Positions 1 to 9,545 of a DNA stretch of 64,000 nt are shown one piece after another. How positions within the stretch are numbered: the first letter of the stretch is position 1; each line of letters opens with the position of its first letter. The DNA is from Enoplolaimus lenunculus (Eukaryota > Nematoda > Enoplea > Enoplida > Thoracostomopsidae): positions 1 to 64,000 of the forward strand of contig JASANG010003027.1 of assembly GCA_030248215.1 (NCBI GenBank), read 5' to 3'. The notes beneath the pieces were generated by a model, which was not told the origin of the DNA, made no database searches, and saw only the letters and a list, made by a program, of their open reading frames with translations. The translations under genes were made by a program, and so were the position numbers.

Positions 1-176
1 ATTATAAGCTTATTCTTACACGTAAGCCTAAGCCAAAGCCTAAGCGTAAGAATGAGTTTATTCCTAAGCATAAAACCCTAAGCCTAAGCGTAACCCAACC
101 AAAAAATAGTCTAAAGCTTAAGCTTACTCTATAGCAGTCTCAGAAAAACATTCCACCCCTGATCTTTACGTGGGCC
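1..176. mobile_element. Family A TTAGGC-carrying MITE, cut by window edge
   Basis: Shows the internal CCTAAG-like array, the subterminal AGTCTAAAGCTTAAGC block and the right end CTGATCTTTACGTGGGCC. The left terminus is outside the window. Confidence 0.75.
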
Positions 177-364
177 AGCCCAACGAACCTGTGAATAAAA
201 GTGAACAAGAGCCTTTTATGCAAATTTAAAATGTCTTTTAACTTTTAGTTTTTGTTGAAAATTTTCTCACATTTGAAATTTTCTTAAAAATCAAAAACTT
301 TAAGCTGATTTTGGCTAAAGTTGCTGAATTCACTTCTAATCGCTCAGAACTTGAGCAAACTAAC

Positions 365-491
365 TTTTTCGGTAAACTCGTGTGCCGTTTTGATGGCTCG
401 TGTTAAGGTAAAACCGTAGCCAAAGCAGTAAAACAACGGTCGAAACCACAGCCACGGAGAGCGTTCTTTGCGAACCATAAGCTCTGTGATT
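365..491 (-). CDS. CYP4-like exon 6 (last exon visible)
   Basis: Encodes residues 209-250, starting ITELMVRKERSPWLWF and ending AHEFTEK. The SPWLW motif and the HxFTxKV-like end are usual for CYP4 just ahead of the I helix region. The acceptor is ttatttcag; the donor is AAA then gttagt, phase 0. The next exon is not visible in 1-364, where a family A repeat fills the left edge. Confidence 0.82.
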
Positions 492-3400
492 CTGAAATAA
501 AAATAGGTAGAAAATAGCGGAAAACGGATATTGAAGTATAAAAGTTTCAAAGATGTATTATTCGGTCACCATAATTGCGGCATGTAGATATCAGTTGGCT
601 TTCTAAACCTTTAAAGAAAAAATAACGGATGCACCAAAATTCTTTTATTATTTTGGACGAATTTCGTTGCTAATGTTTCATACAGAACAATTAAAGCATA
701 TTTGTAATGAAATACTGTGATGTACACATGGGATTTATAACTAATTTTAAGCATAAAAATAGGGGAATTTCCGGTATTTTTATAACGGAAAAAAACGAAC
801 ACCGATCTTTACCGGAAACGGAAACAGATATCCGGTTAATAGATGTATATATACTAAATAGCTTATGTATAGAACAGGGCCGGATCGTTTTCCGAAGGTG
901 CTGTACCTGTCATACAGTCAGCTTGCGATTTAGACAAAATTTTTTGCTTCGGCTTAGGCTTACGCTTAAGTTTAGGCTTAGGAATATGATCATTCTTTCG
1001 GTTTTGCCAGGATTCATAGCAAAACCAAAGGTTTTTTAGCAACAGGAAAATACAATTCCAGCATTCTCGTCATTACTTACATCACTGCTTATAAAATTGC
1101 AATAATCAATGGCCAATGTTACTTTTAGGGGCGTAACAGTAGATTAAGCGTACTCCTAAGCCAAAGCCTAAGCGTTGCAAAAATGCGTTCTTAAGCCTAA
1201 GCCTAAGCGTTGTAAAAAATGTGTTCCTAAACCTAAGCCTAAGCCTAAGCAAAAAACGGTAATCTAGAATCTAAACCTACTGTTTTATAGACCTACTAGA
1301 AACCTGGACGCCCCTTAAAGTAACATAGACCAATTATTAAATGTGTGGTTTAATTTAAACTTACGTATTCACCGCTTTAATGTAAGGTAAATTTGAATTA
1401 TTTTGAACGTTCAACTTGATTCCCATAGCGGTTTCTATAATACGCTAAGACTCATTGGTTTATGCGGTTTGAAATTTGAATTGTTTCGGCTCTCATAAAA
1501 TACCCCTTAAAATTATGGTCCACCTCGCGCTTAAACTTTTAAGCGAGGACTTAGGCTTAATAGCTGAAGCGGTTTCCAAAACCTAAGCCTAATCCTAAAC
1601 CGGAGCCTAATGCATCATCCACAGTAATTTTTGTTTTGCATTCCAGTAGCGACATAAAATTAATATTAAATAATAAAAATCAGACAGTGTTGTGGAATTG
1701 AATTTGAATTTTCTACAGGGCAAACAATAATTAATGTCGCTGATGCATAAGCCTGTCGATGGAACGTGTACAGAAGACAACGCTGGATTTCAGTTGTAAA
1801 ATTATCAAAAATCACGGTTTATTAGCAATAAAAATTTCAATACATGTCGATGATAGCAAGAGTGCATGATACAAGAGTGTGCAACTCTTGGGGTTCAGTA
1901 TGGTACAAAATGTACCACCGTTCGTTACTTTATTGGTCGACCCCCTTATTTAAAGCTGGTCGCCGCCACATGCAATTGCCTAAATTATATACTAAGCAGA
2001 GCATTTCTGATGCCGGATACATAGGCACTGTTGTACTCCTGTACTAAATAAGTGGGGTCGGTCAAAAACGCAACGCGTGCCGGGTAATTTAATATGCGGA
2101 ACCTCAAGGCTTGCATACTCTTGTATCATGCACTCTTGATCATAGTGACTATGTTTAATGCAGATTCTTTAAAAAACTGAAGCAAAATATTCGGCGACAG
2201 AGGTAATAGCAATGTTTTAAAATCAGAGACACGTTCTGAAAAAACTTTGAACGGGGGGCACACGCGCAGGATATTGAAAATTTGTCCTGTCTACGTGGTC
2301 CATGTTATTTTTAGGGCCGTCCCGGTTTCTGGTGGGTCTGTAAAAGAGTAGGCTTACATTCTAGACTACTTTTTTTGCTTAGGCTTAGGCTTAGGCTTTA
2401 GCTTAGGAATACGCTTCTGCAACGCTTAAGCTTAGGCTTAGGAATACGCTGTTGCAACGCTTAGGCTTAGGCTTACGAATACGCTTTTGCAACGCTTAGG
2501 CTTAGGCTTAGGAATACGCTGTTGCAACGCTTAGGCTTAGGCTTACGAATACGCTTTTGCAACGCTTAAGCTTAGGCTTAGGAATACGCTTTTGCAACGC
2601 TTAGGCTTAGGCTTAGGAATACGCTGTTGCAACGCTTAGGCTTAGGCTTAGGAATACGCTGTTGCAACGCTTAGGCTTCGGCCTAGGAATACGCTTACCC
2701 TACTGTTACGGCCCTAAAAGTAACATTGGCTTCTACGTTCATATCATTTGATGCTATTTAAACAAAAGCATACCACAAACTATATCAATCGAGCAACGAA
2801 CCATGTAGGAATAAATATCGATATCTCGACCGGAGACCGAAGCGTTTCGTATCAAATCAACCATTGCTGCTGCTTGGCCGTAGAAAACACGACAGAACGC
2901 ACGTAAATTGTCAAAATGGAACACTGGTGTAATAATTCGTCGGCGAGTTTTCCATTTTTGTCCATGACTGAAAAAAATATAAAATTTTATACGCACGAGC
3001 CTGATATTCTCAAATGTGTATAGCATCTATCACCAGTCGGTAGTGTGGTTTTTAAACTAGCGAACTGTTGTGGTTGCAAATGTTAAATTTTGTACAAGGA
3101 ATAGTGTAAATCAAATTTGAAACTTGTGATATAATGTTAATAAATTCAGAAGTAACCAGAAATAACTAATTGTCTCTCTGAATTAATTAATCAACTAATT
3201 GGATTTTACAGTGTACATTGTTATTGTAAATATATAATCTCAAAATTGCCATTCGTAAGTCTAAGCCTAAGCCTAAGACAAGCAAAAAAATTAGTCTAAA
3301 GCGTTAACCTTACTGTATTGCAGTCCTACAGAAAAACGTTCCACCCCTGATCTTTACATCGGCCCAAATTTTGAATTTTCCGCAGAATTAGTGTAAATCA

Positions 3401-6260
3401 AATTTGAAAATTGCAATCAATCCTTAAGCTTTCCGTTCAGTTATTTGAACGTTTCAAGACGTATCACCAACTGATGATAGGTGCTACACACGTTTGAGAA
3501 TACGGTCCAAAGTTTATCTAAAATAAAACCAAAAATATATGACTTAAAATATAATTTTTTTAAAATTAAATTCAAACAATTTTTTCAAAATGAAATTGAG
3601 AAATTTTTCGTCAAAAAGCAGTGGCCAAAATATCAGATTTTCTTCATTTTGTTGCACGAATACGCTGTCAATGTCAGATTCAAGGAGGGCATATAAGACT
3701 CAAACAGTCAAACCTTCATTTTCACTATAAATTCAACTGAGTTGATTAATCATCTCACAGAACGAATTAGTCATTTCTGGTTATTTCTGAGTTAATAACA
3801 GTAAACATTTAACTCAAACTGAGTTGATTTAATTTCGCCTGAGTTGACATGATTATTTTATTTTAGAACGCGTTCAATTAAGTCAAAATGCTGATCTTTG
3901 AAAGACGCAATTCAAACTCAGTGATTTTACTCATTCTGAAGTAAAATCAATTCACTTCAGCGATTTTACTCATTCTGAAGTAAAATCAATTCACTTCAGT
4001 GATTTTACTCATTCTGAAGTAAAATCAATTCACTTCAGTGATTTTACTCATTCTGAAGTAAAATCAATTCACTTCAGTGATTTTACTCATTCTGAATTAA
4101 AATCAATTCACTGGAATTTACAGTGTTTTCAAACGTCGTTCTCTCGTTGGCTCACATCCGCCAAAAATTACCTGGTCAATAGTCCTTCTCCAAGCCATTG
4201 CCGTAACATATTGTAATTGGAAGGTTTTTCTGTGTTAATTTTGCAATTGAATAATTTCTAAAATTAATGAGATACTTTTGCTTGGTTGCAAAGCCATGAC
4301 TTAAGTCGCTTTCAGATCAGGGCCCATATTGTTAACCCTTTCTCACATGAATATTTTCAATTTCATATCAGATGCACTTTCAAGGTAAGATTCGATCCCC
4401 AGTCTCTGGGGTGGGAGGCGTTTACGATGACCACTGAATTATAGGAACTTGACATTTGGGCCTGAGGGGGCTCTCACGTCTTGTGGAGATTTTTCACTGC
4501 GCATATATGTTGGAATTGTAAAAACTGCTCACAGTGTGTGTATTGCTCGTACATTATTGTATTCAGTTGCTCATAGTATACTCTATGAGTGAAACGGTGA
4601 TAGATACTGCGTACGTAAGAATTTTTTCATTAACCCTTTCTCACATGAATATTTTCAATTTAATATGAGATGTAATTTCAAGGTAAGATTCGATCCCCAG
4701 TCTCTCGGGTGGGAGGCGTATACGATAACCACTGAGCTGTAGAAGCTTGACGCTCGAGCCCGAGTAGGCTCTCAGGTCTTGTTGAGATTTTGCACTGCAC
4801 ATATATGTTAGAATTGTTAAACACTGCTCACAGTGTCTGTGTTGCTCATATATTTCCAAGTATTTAGTTGCTCTTAGTATACTCTATGAGTTAAAGGGTT
4901 AAACGCATATAGCACCTATTGCAAGCTAGTAATAGATTTTCAAACGAACAAATTGCTGCATTTGGAAATATCAAAATTTGTACAGAAGTAGAGTAAAATC
5001 GATTGCAACAAATGTGCTATATTTCAAACCTCATCATTCTCTGGTTCGAATGTTACAAGACCTATCATCAACTGGTAATCGGTGCTTCACACATTTGAAA
5101 ATACGGTTTCGCGGGTGAATTTAGTGCTGTGGAATGTGAGATATATACTCTTCGCGAAACATCAGCTGGGACAATTTAATTATATGTCAGGTTTATGCCA
5201 GATCGTAAGCGGAATGTGAAAATAACAACGGAAACGGAAATCGGATGTAATTTTCAATACCGAAATACAACTTTTTTTGTCATAATGCACATACACTGTA
5301 AATTGCAATGAGTTGATTAATCAACTTAGATAGGGAATTAGCTATTTCGGGGTGTTTCTTAGTTAACAACAATTCAGAGCTCAGACTTTTGAGTGCATTC
5401 AAGTCATTCTGAGTTAAAATCAATTCACTGGAATTTACAGTGTAGGCGCACTTGATATAACAAAAATACTCACTTGAGACTAAACCTTTTCTAGAGGGGG
5501 CTAAAATTTTTTAGTGGGGCACAGCCCCCCAAACCTCTTCTGGCTACGGTCCTGACAGTCTAACCTTAGCAGTTTCAGCTTTCGTTAAAATCACAATTGC
5601 TCTCTCGCCAATCCACAGCTTGCAAACTCCACTTTGACCATAGTTTAACGGATATTGAGCGAGTGCTTTTGAAAATTCTGAAATTATTAATAACAGCCAC
5701 CAGCAAACGTGTCGAGCTTAAACCAGGGTGACACCAGTTTAACTCGAGTAACAAAAAATATTTTATCCACTGATGGTACGAACCACCAAGTTGATCAGCC
5801 AATCACGTGCCAATACCTGTTTTCAGCGAAGTGAATGTTATGAGGTGAACGCCAATTACAGTTCGGCGCAGTCCTTAAAGCTGCTACTAAACCTTAAATT
5901 CAATTCTCATTGGATGATTTGGATGCAAAGCATATGGTTGTTGCAGTATGATTGGCTGAATTGTGTTTGGTACAACCAGATCGGTAACTTTTGCTTACAA
6001 TTAGGCAATTGTACATCGGATAGGGATATTCCTTGTAATCAGTGCTATTGGTTGTAAAAAGCATGAACCATATTTAGCATCTTGCAAATGGCAAACTTAC
6101 TAATTCTATCGTACGGAAACTGATACACGTTACCAATTAGCGGCAGAGGTAGGCTTTGGCCAGGGATTTTAGCCAAATTTCTGTAAAATGACCACCATTT
6201 CGCGATATAAATTGCAACCAGCAGGAACGAGAAGCCAAAAATTACAAATAACGCTATCAT
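365..6260 (-). CDS. Cytochrome P450, CYP4-like, 5' part of gene (six exons, runs off the left edge)
   Basis: A CYP4-clan P450 is a membrane-bound, heme-thiolate monooxygenase of the endoplasmic reticulum; family members oxidise fatty acids or xenobiotics. I assembled six minus-strand exons: 6260-6101, 5677-5565, 4257-4172, 2967-2774, 1434-1365 and 491-365. All junctions are GT-AG with matching phases (1,0,2,1,2, then 0), giving 250 residues without a stop. Residues 1-22 form the membrane anchor; the proline hinge is IPGQSLPLPLIGN; WLGEGLLTS leads into the helix C motif WKTRR (125-129), followed by TPVFHF, both typical of CYP4. ETAMG and SPWLWF are also family landmarks. The I helix, ExxR and the heme cysteine lie beyond position 1. 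Introns are 423 to 1339 bp and filled with MITE-like repeats. The family is clear; subfamily and substrate are not. Nothing suggests a pseudogene in the visible half. Confidence 0.88.
862..1005. mobile_element. Family A MITE, degenerate
   Basis: Begins with ATGTATAGAACAGGGCCGG and contains TTAGGCTTACGC-type hexamers; the far terminus is not clear. Lies in CYP4 intron 5. Confidence 0.5.
1111..1331. mobile_element. Family B TTAGGC-carrying MITE
   Basis: Starts GGCCAATGTTACTTTTAGGG and ends AAAGTAACATAGACC. The core holds CCTAAG hexamers separated by GTTGCAAAAATG-like spacers. Lies in CYP4 intron 5. Confidence 0.8.
1365..1434 (-). CDS. CYP4-like exon 5
   Basis: A 70-nt exon, too short to stand out as an open frame. 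It begins at attatag and encodes E-TAMGIKLNVQNN and on to KAVN, matching the family's E(T/S)AMG block followed by a variable Asn/Gln-rich stretch. The donor is AC then gtaagttt, phase 2, and the split Thr codon joins exon 6. Found by looking for the TAMG motif between exons 4 and 6. Confidence 0.82.
1847..2144. mobile_element. Family G MITE
   Basis: Inverted ends: ATGATAGCAAGAGTGCATGA on the left and CATGCACTCTTGATCATAG on the right. The inside has the GGTACAAAATGTACC palindrome shared by other G copies. Lies in CYP4 intron 4. Confidence 0.7.
2297..2730. mobile_element. Family B MITE with expanded 35-bp array
   Basis: Termini GGTCCATGTTA and AAAGTAACATTGGC; flanks GTCTACGT and TTCTACGT form a 7/8 target duplication. 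The core has about eight 35-bp repeats, each with TTGCAACGC and three TTAGGC-like hexamers. Lies in CYP4 intron 4. Confidence 0.85.
2774..2967 (-). CDS. CYP4-like exon 4 (helix C)
   Basis: Encodes residues 121-184. It begins HGQKWKTRRR and continues with TPVFHF, the most diagnostic CYP4 block in the window, then the acidic and hydrophobic segment up to CSIDIVC. The acceptor is a strong T-tract ending tttcag; the donor is G then gtatgc, phase 1. An F-family repeat terminus lies about 40 bp upstream of the acceptor. Confidence 0.88.
3008..3503. mobile_element. Family F element hosting D and A remnants
   Basis: Ends TATTCTCAAATGTGTATAGC on the left and GCTACACACGTTTGAGAATA on the right. Inside are the right part of a D element (to about 3213) and a truncated A element (about 3250-3364). 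The right portion reappears at 44.7-45.06 kb. Confidence 0.65.
3250..3364. mobile_element. Family A MITE, left-truncated, nested
   Basis: Has the AGTCTAAAGC subterminal block and the right end CCCCTGATCTTTACATCGGC. The left terminus is missing. Confidence 0.7.
3724..4125. mobile_element. Family D element with 39-bp tandem array
   Basis: Ends CACTATAAATTCAACTGAG and GGAATTTACAGTG. From about 3920 to 4112 a 39-bp unit (TTTACTCATTCTGAAGTAAA plus 19 bp) is repeated about five times, and each unit is itself partly palindromic. Confidence 0.75.
4172..4257 (-). CDS. CYP4-like exon 3
   Basis: A short exon (86 nt) encoding residues 92-119 plus two bases. The acceptor is attaattttag. The key peptide is RQWLGEGLLT, the family's PWLGxGLLTS segment just before helix C. 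The donor is ACCAG followed by gtaatt. The split Ser codon joins exon 4 in frame. A second AG 29 bases into the exon would break the phase with exon 2, so the upstream site is preferred. Confidence 0.8.
4332..4597 (-). mobile_element. Family T element (TTAACCC ends, tRNA-like module)
   Basis: Starts TTAACCCTTTCTCACATGAA; the far end (ATGAGTGAAACGGT) is degenerate. The 73-nt tRNA-like module is at 4380-4452 on the minus strand, closed by TCAAG and CTTGA. Confidence 0.75.
4630..4902 (-). mobile_element. Family T element, intact ends
   Basis: A 273-bp element bounded by TTAACCCTTTCTCACATG and AAAGGGTTAA. The tRNA-like module is at 4678-4750 on the minus strand, with A-box CAGCTCAGTGG, loop CTCCCAC and B-box GGGATCGAATC. 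TTAA at both ends suggests piggyBac-type targeting. Confidence 0.8.
4903..5108. mobile_element. Family F element, left end truncated
   Basis: Begins at ATATAGCACCTATTGC beside the T element and ends GGTGCTTCACACATTTGAAAA. Contains the family's GTTACAAGACCTATCATCAA block. Confidence 0.65.
5294..5442. mobile_element. Family D MITE, TA-flanked
   Basis: Ends CACTGTAAATTGCAATGAG and GGAATTTACAGTG with TA on both sides; GAGTT/AACTC motifs in the core. Confidence 0.75.
5483..5555. mobile_element. Family H fragment
   Basis: Contains the AGAGGGGGCTAAAATTTTTT block and the GGCTACGGTCCTG end shared by H copies. Abuts CYP4 exon 2 on its 3' side. Confidence 0.5.
5565..5677 (-). CDS. CYP4-like exon 2
   Basis: Encodes residues 55-91 after a split Lys codon. 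The acceptor is a T-rich tract ending ttcag. The peptide contains YGQSGVCKLWIGERAIVIL, matching the family pattern of a Tyr-Gly followed by a LWIG-type beta strand. The donor is AAG followed by gttaga, weaker than consensus, and leaves phase 0, which exon 3 needs. A similar gtta donor ends exon 6. Confidence 0.78.
6101..6260 (-). CDS. CYP4-like exon 1 (membrane anchor)
   Basis: Encodes residues 1-53 plus one base. It starts with ATG at 6260 and a hydrophobic stretch (MIALFVIFGFSFLLVAIYIA), then a short basic linker and the proline-rich hinge with PLIGN. The exon ends at a consensus donor (A then gtaagttt), phase 1. The start is chosen because the anchor begins directly at this Met and has the usual CYP4 length. 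Confidence 0.85.
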
Positions 6261-6348
6261 GCAGGATGTGAACTGATAGTAAAAATAAACAAACGGATAG
6301 TGATCAAAATAGCAAAACGGAAACTGAATATTTAAGTATAAAAGTTTT

Positions 6349-6510
6349 AACCAATGTAAAAAAACAGGGGCGGAACTGTATTATAAGCATATTCCTAAGT
6401 CTAAGCCTAAAGCGTAAACGTAAGCCAAGCAAAAAAATAGTCTAAAGCTTACGCTTTACTCTATTACAGTCGCATAGAAAAACATTCTGTCCCTGTTCTT
6501 TACATGGGCC
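6349..6510. mobile_element. Family A MITE with 8-bp target duplication
   Basis: Terminal CCAATGTAAA and TTTACATGGGCC. Exact flanking repeat AAAGTTTT at 6341-6348 and 6511-6518. Confidence 0.85.
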
Positions 6511-6689
6511 AAAGTTTTAAAGATGTTTGTTACACTGAAATTACAATTAGCTATAAATGACAAAGTATCATTAAGAAATTTTTGATTTGAAAATACCGGA
6601 AACGGAAAGATACGTAGCTGCGGTTTGCGACTACAATGCCAACATTTACCGCGTTCAACAGACCTTGTACCTACAGCACAAGTCCTGTA

Positions 6690-6886
6690 CACTGCAAAAA
6701 ATGGTGAGACAAATTGACTCTCTCCAAAATAGTCTCTACGGGACTACTCAAGCTGTGTCAAATTCAACTCTGCCAGAATCAAATTTGACTCAATCGCACG
6801 TTTGACTCTTTCGGAGTCGAATTTCAATCAGTTTGTGTAGTCCCGTAGAGCAAGAGAGTCGATTTGGCTCACCATTTTTTGCGGTG
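6690..6886. mobile_element. Family C foldback MITE
   Basis: TA-flanked; ends CACTGCAAAAAATGGTGAG and CACCATTTTTTGCGGTG. Almost the whole length is self-complementary around GAGTC/GACTC motifs. Confidence 0.85.
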
Positions 6887-7027
6887 TACAATAGTGTCAA
6901 AGCAGGACATTGCTTTCAATCTATTTCTATAGATTTATTACGCTTTTCTATTCACAGTCAGCGACTGCGGGAAGATAAAGATTCACAGGTATCGCAAATT
7001 AATGGTTTGAAAATCATTTACCAATGG

Positions 7028-7150
7028 TAGATGATTGTTTACACAAGAGTGTGCAACTGGATACATTTTGAGTACCAACGTATTCACCGAGCGCATGTTG
7101 CGTTTTTGACCTGCCCCTCTTATTTGGGGGAGGGGTGAGCCAATGGCATG
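7028..7150. mobile_element. Family G fragment
   Basis: Has ACAAGAGTGTGCAACTGG and GCGTTTTTGACC blocks of family G; the right half is missing. Confidence 0.55.
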
Positions 7151-7345
7151 AAAGCGATAGGCGTAGCGATAATTTAGGCTCGCAAGCGTGGCAGATTAGT
7201 GAATTAAAGACCTTTTGCTAAACGAACAATAAATGCCACGAATAGTTGACAGTGGGTTTACAGGTGGGTGCAGATATGTTGCAGTGAAGATTGCTACGCC
7301 GGCTATTTGGCTACGCTTATCGCGTAGTAGGAGTAAACTAGGAAT

Positions 7346-7534
7346 GGCCAATGAAAAGAACAGGGGCTGAACAGTATTATAAACATATTCCTAAGCCTAA
7401 GCCTAAGCGTAAGAATGAGCATATTCATAAGCTTAAGCCTAAGTCTAAGTCTAAGCCAAGCAAAAAATCAGTCAAAAGCTCACTCTGTTTTAGTGCCACA
7501 GAATAACGTTCCGCTCCTGATCTTTACATTGGCC
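7346..7534. mobile_element. Family A MITE with 8-bp target duplication
   Basis: Begins GGCCAATGAAAAGAACAGGG and ends CTTTACATTGGCC. Exact duplication CTAGGAAT at 7338-7345 and 7535-7542. Confidence 0.88.
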
Positions 7535-8061
7535 CTAGGAATGATAAATGATCGCTGACCTACGCACTTGGTGATATTATATTCAACATGCGAGTCTTTG
7601 AGTCATAATGCTGCAATAACGTCCGAAGAATACTTCAATACGATAGAACGCACGTCACCTTTTTGAAAATTCGCATGTAAAAATACACGAAAAAAATTGC
7701 AAAATCAATTTCATTAAAACGCAATTTTTATATTTGAAACGAATTTAATAATTATGGCCCACAAATAAAAAAAAGTGTTCACAGTCTAAAAAAGTATAAA
7801 TTGTTTTCAAATTTCACCGCAAAATTTTTTGCCAAATTTGAATATAACTTTTCATCCAATCTCACGAAACTACTTCGCGAGATATCGGCAACATTTTGCT
7901 CAAATTATTAAAGTAGGAATATCGTTGAAAATAGGCCAGTACGTAATATATTTCCGTATCAAATGATACACAATTATTTCAATTCTAATTTTCATTCATT
8001 AAATATAAACTTTCTTAACTGAAGATTGAAAAATTTGGAATATGATGATTTTGAGTGCACA

Positions 8062-8172
8062 AATATATATGTAAATAAATATATATATAAATATATGTAA
8101 ATATATATCTTTATATATATTTATATATATGTATATATCATATGTATATATCTAGATATATATCTATAGGTG
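8062..8172. repeat. AT microsatellite
   Basis: Runs of TATATA/AAATATA with little else. Confidence 0.85.
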
Positions 8173-8207
8173 TTAACTCAGTGAAGTAGGGGTCATTGAT
8201 ATTTTAT

Positions 8208-8756
8208 TTAAAGGCAAATTTTTTTCATTTGATGTGTTTTTGATTGACTCTGGGGTGAATGGATCAGGGTGATGGCCGAGGTTATCAACCATTGCATGTA
8301 AGATGTCGCATATACTGTCATTTGTTGTTGGTTTAAAAAAGAATGAGACATCGATATTTTGACTACTAAAATTAGGGTTTCACGAGACATAATTGCATGT
8401 TCTGGAACGCCCCACATACGTATATTGAACAGCGTTCCAGCTTTGTATATCCGTGTACAAATTTGCTGATATAGTTCTAAGTGAAAAATTGTGAACATTG
8501 AAGATTGTTGTTTACTTTTTCGTTGTGTTGTTTTATTCTGTAAGACGAAGCCTGTTTGTCCTATGAGTATATATATTGTAACATGCATGTAATATGTATA
8601 TTGTCTTAAATAGGCATCAATTTGGGACATGTACTTTCCTCTGTGGATCGTGGATCCCGGGGCCATCATTCCAACCGATCCCACACAGGCTAAAATTATA
8701 GAATTTCGAGCAATTTTTGATGAAGACTCGAGCGTATAACAATAATTGCTTACCAA
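8208..8756 (-). CDS. Unassigned 182-codon open frame
   Basis: I do not recognise it. The frame has no clear domain, signal peptide or repeat. Its middle (codons near WGVPEHAIM) is encoded by a short palindromic repeat found elsewhere in the window, which argues against an old protein. It lies about 800 bp downstream of the EAAT stop on the same strand, so it could be 3' UTR read by chance. It is long for a chance frame in AT-rich sequence, which is the only reason to list it. Confidence 0.15.
   Translation of the reverse strand: MVSNYCYTLESSSKIARNSIILACVGSVGMMAPGSTIHRGKYMSQIDAYLRQYTYYMHVTIYILIGQTGFVLQNKTTQRKSKQQSSMFTIFHLELYQQICTRIYKAGTLFNIRMWGVPEHAIMSRETLILVVKISMSHSFLNQQQMTVYATSYMQWLITSAITLIHSPQSQSKTHQMKKICL
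8402..8441. repeat. Short palindromic repeat P (CCACATACGTAT core)
   Basis: Arms CTGGAACGC and GCGTTCCAG around CCCACATACGTATATTG. Matches copies at 16149, 19119 and 32622. Confidence 0.65.
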
Positions 8757-8986
8757 ACCTAAATGTTTGTGTTCAAATATTGAAAACGAACTTTCAAGCC
8801 ATATATTTTACTTTAATATATATTATTTATATAAAACTCAGAACGAAAGACAATTTATTAATATGTAAACAACAGCGATATTCTGAATTATCTCTTACTG
8901 AAAATCACTTCTAAAGGAATATTTCATATCAAAATCGACGTATCTTATACCCCGATAACGCACCTTTGGCATATAAATGATTTTCT

Positions 8987-9142
8987 GGCCCCTGGAAAGA
9001 TCAAAGGCGGAACGTTTTTCTGTGTGAATAGAATACAGTAAGCTTAAGCTTTAGACTAATTTTTTTGCTTGGCTTAGGCTTAGGCTTAGGCTTAGGCTTA
9101 CGAATATGCTTATAATACTGTTCCGCTTCTGTTCTTTTGGCC
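8987..9142. mobile_element. Family A MITE, reverse orientation
   Basis: Starts GGCCCCTGGAAAGATC and ends TGTTCTTTTGGCC with a (TTAGGC)4-like tract inside; flanks share ATTTTC. Confidence 0.75.
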
Positions 9143-9545
9143 CATTTTCATAGTAAATTATGCAAAACCAGATACTACTGAAACAAATTAAGATTTCAGG
9201 CTCACAATTTGACAAGCCAGCACTGATGCTTGTGTTTCTTCCCGACACTAATGTTAATTTGATAGAATGCAAAAGTTTCGCCATATTACAATCAATCTCT
9301 CTCTATTAATGCCCACATTCAAGTTACCATTTGTGGCATCGCACAAATGATAAACTGAACTTTGCGTAAAACAACAATGTTTGTTGGAGTTATCAAAAAT
9401 CATCCGGTTTAATAGAACGTAAACAGTTTTAACTCGAACAAGTTGACAGGTTCGGCCAGATTCAAACGCAGCGGTTTCGAAGCAACGCATCTGGAGGACG
9501 TGGAATGGGTTTAGGGACCGGTGCGAAAATTGTTGAAATTGTTTA

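Larger units (their letters stand above)
6261..9545. other. Intergenic region between EAAT 3' end and CYP4 5' end
   Basis: About 3.3 kb. It holds family A elements (6349-6510, 7346-7534, 8987-9142), a family C foldback (6690-6886), half of a G element (about 7028-7150), an AT microsatellite (8062-8172), a short palindrome (8402-8441) and an unassigned 182-codon frame (8208-8756, minus). The CYP4 promoter and the EAAT 3' UTR should lie here, but I see no decisive promoter or polyadenylation signal. Confidence 0.6.

Noticed and set aside
2979-3026. Recurrent peptide MLYTFEN/MLHTFEN at several loci (3026, 3481, 21427, 48319)
   Set aside because: It is the translated end of family F (ACACATTTGAGAATA), not a protein motif.
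5575-5802. 75-codon frame overlapping CYP4 exon 2
   Set aside because: Wrong frame; the real exon uses another frame starting after the ttcag at 5678.
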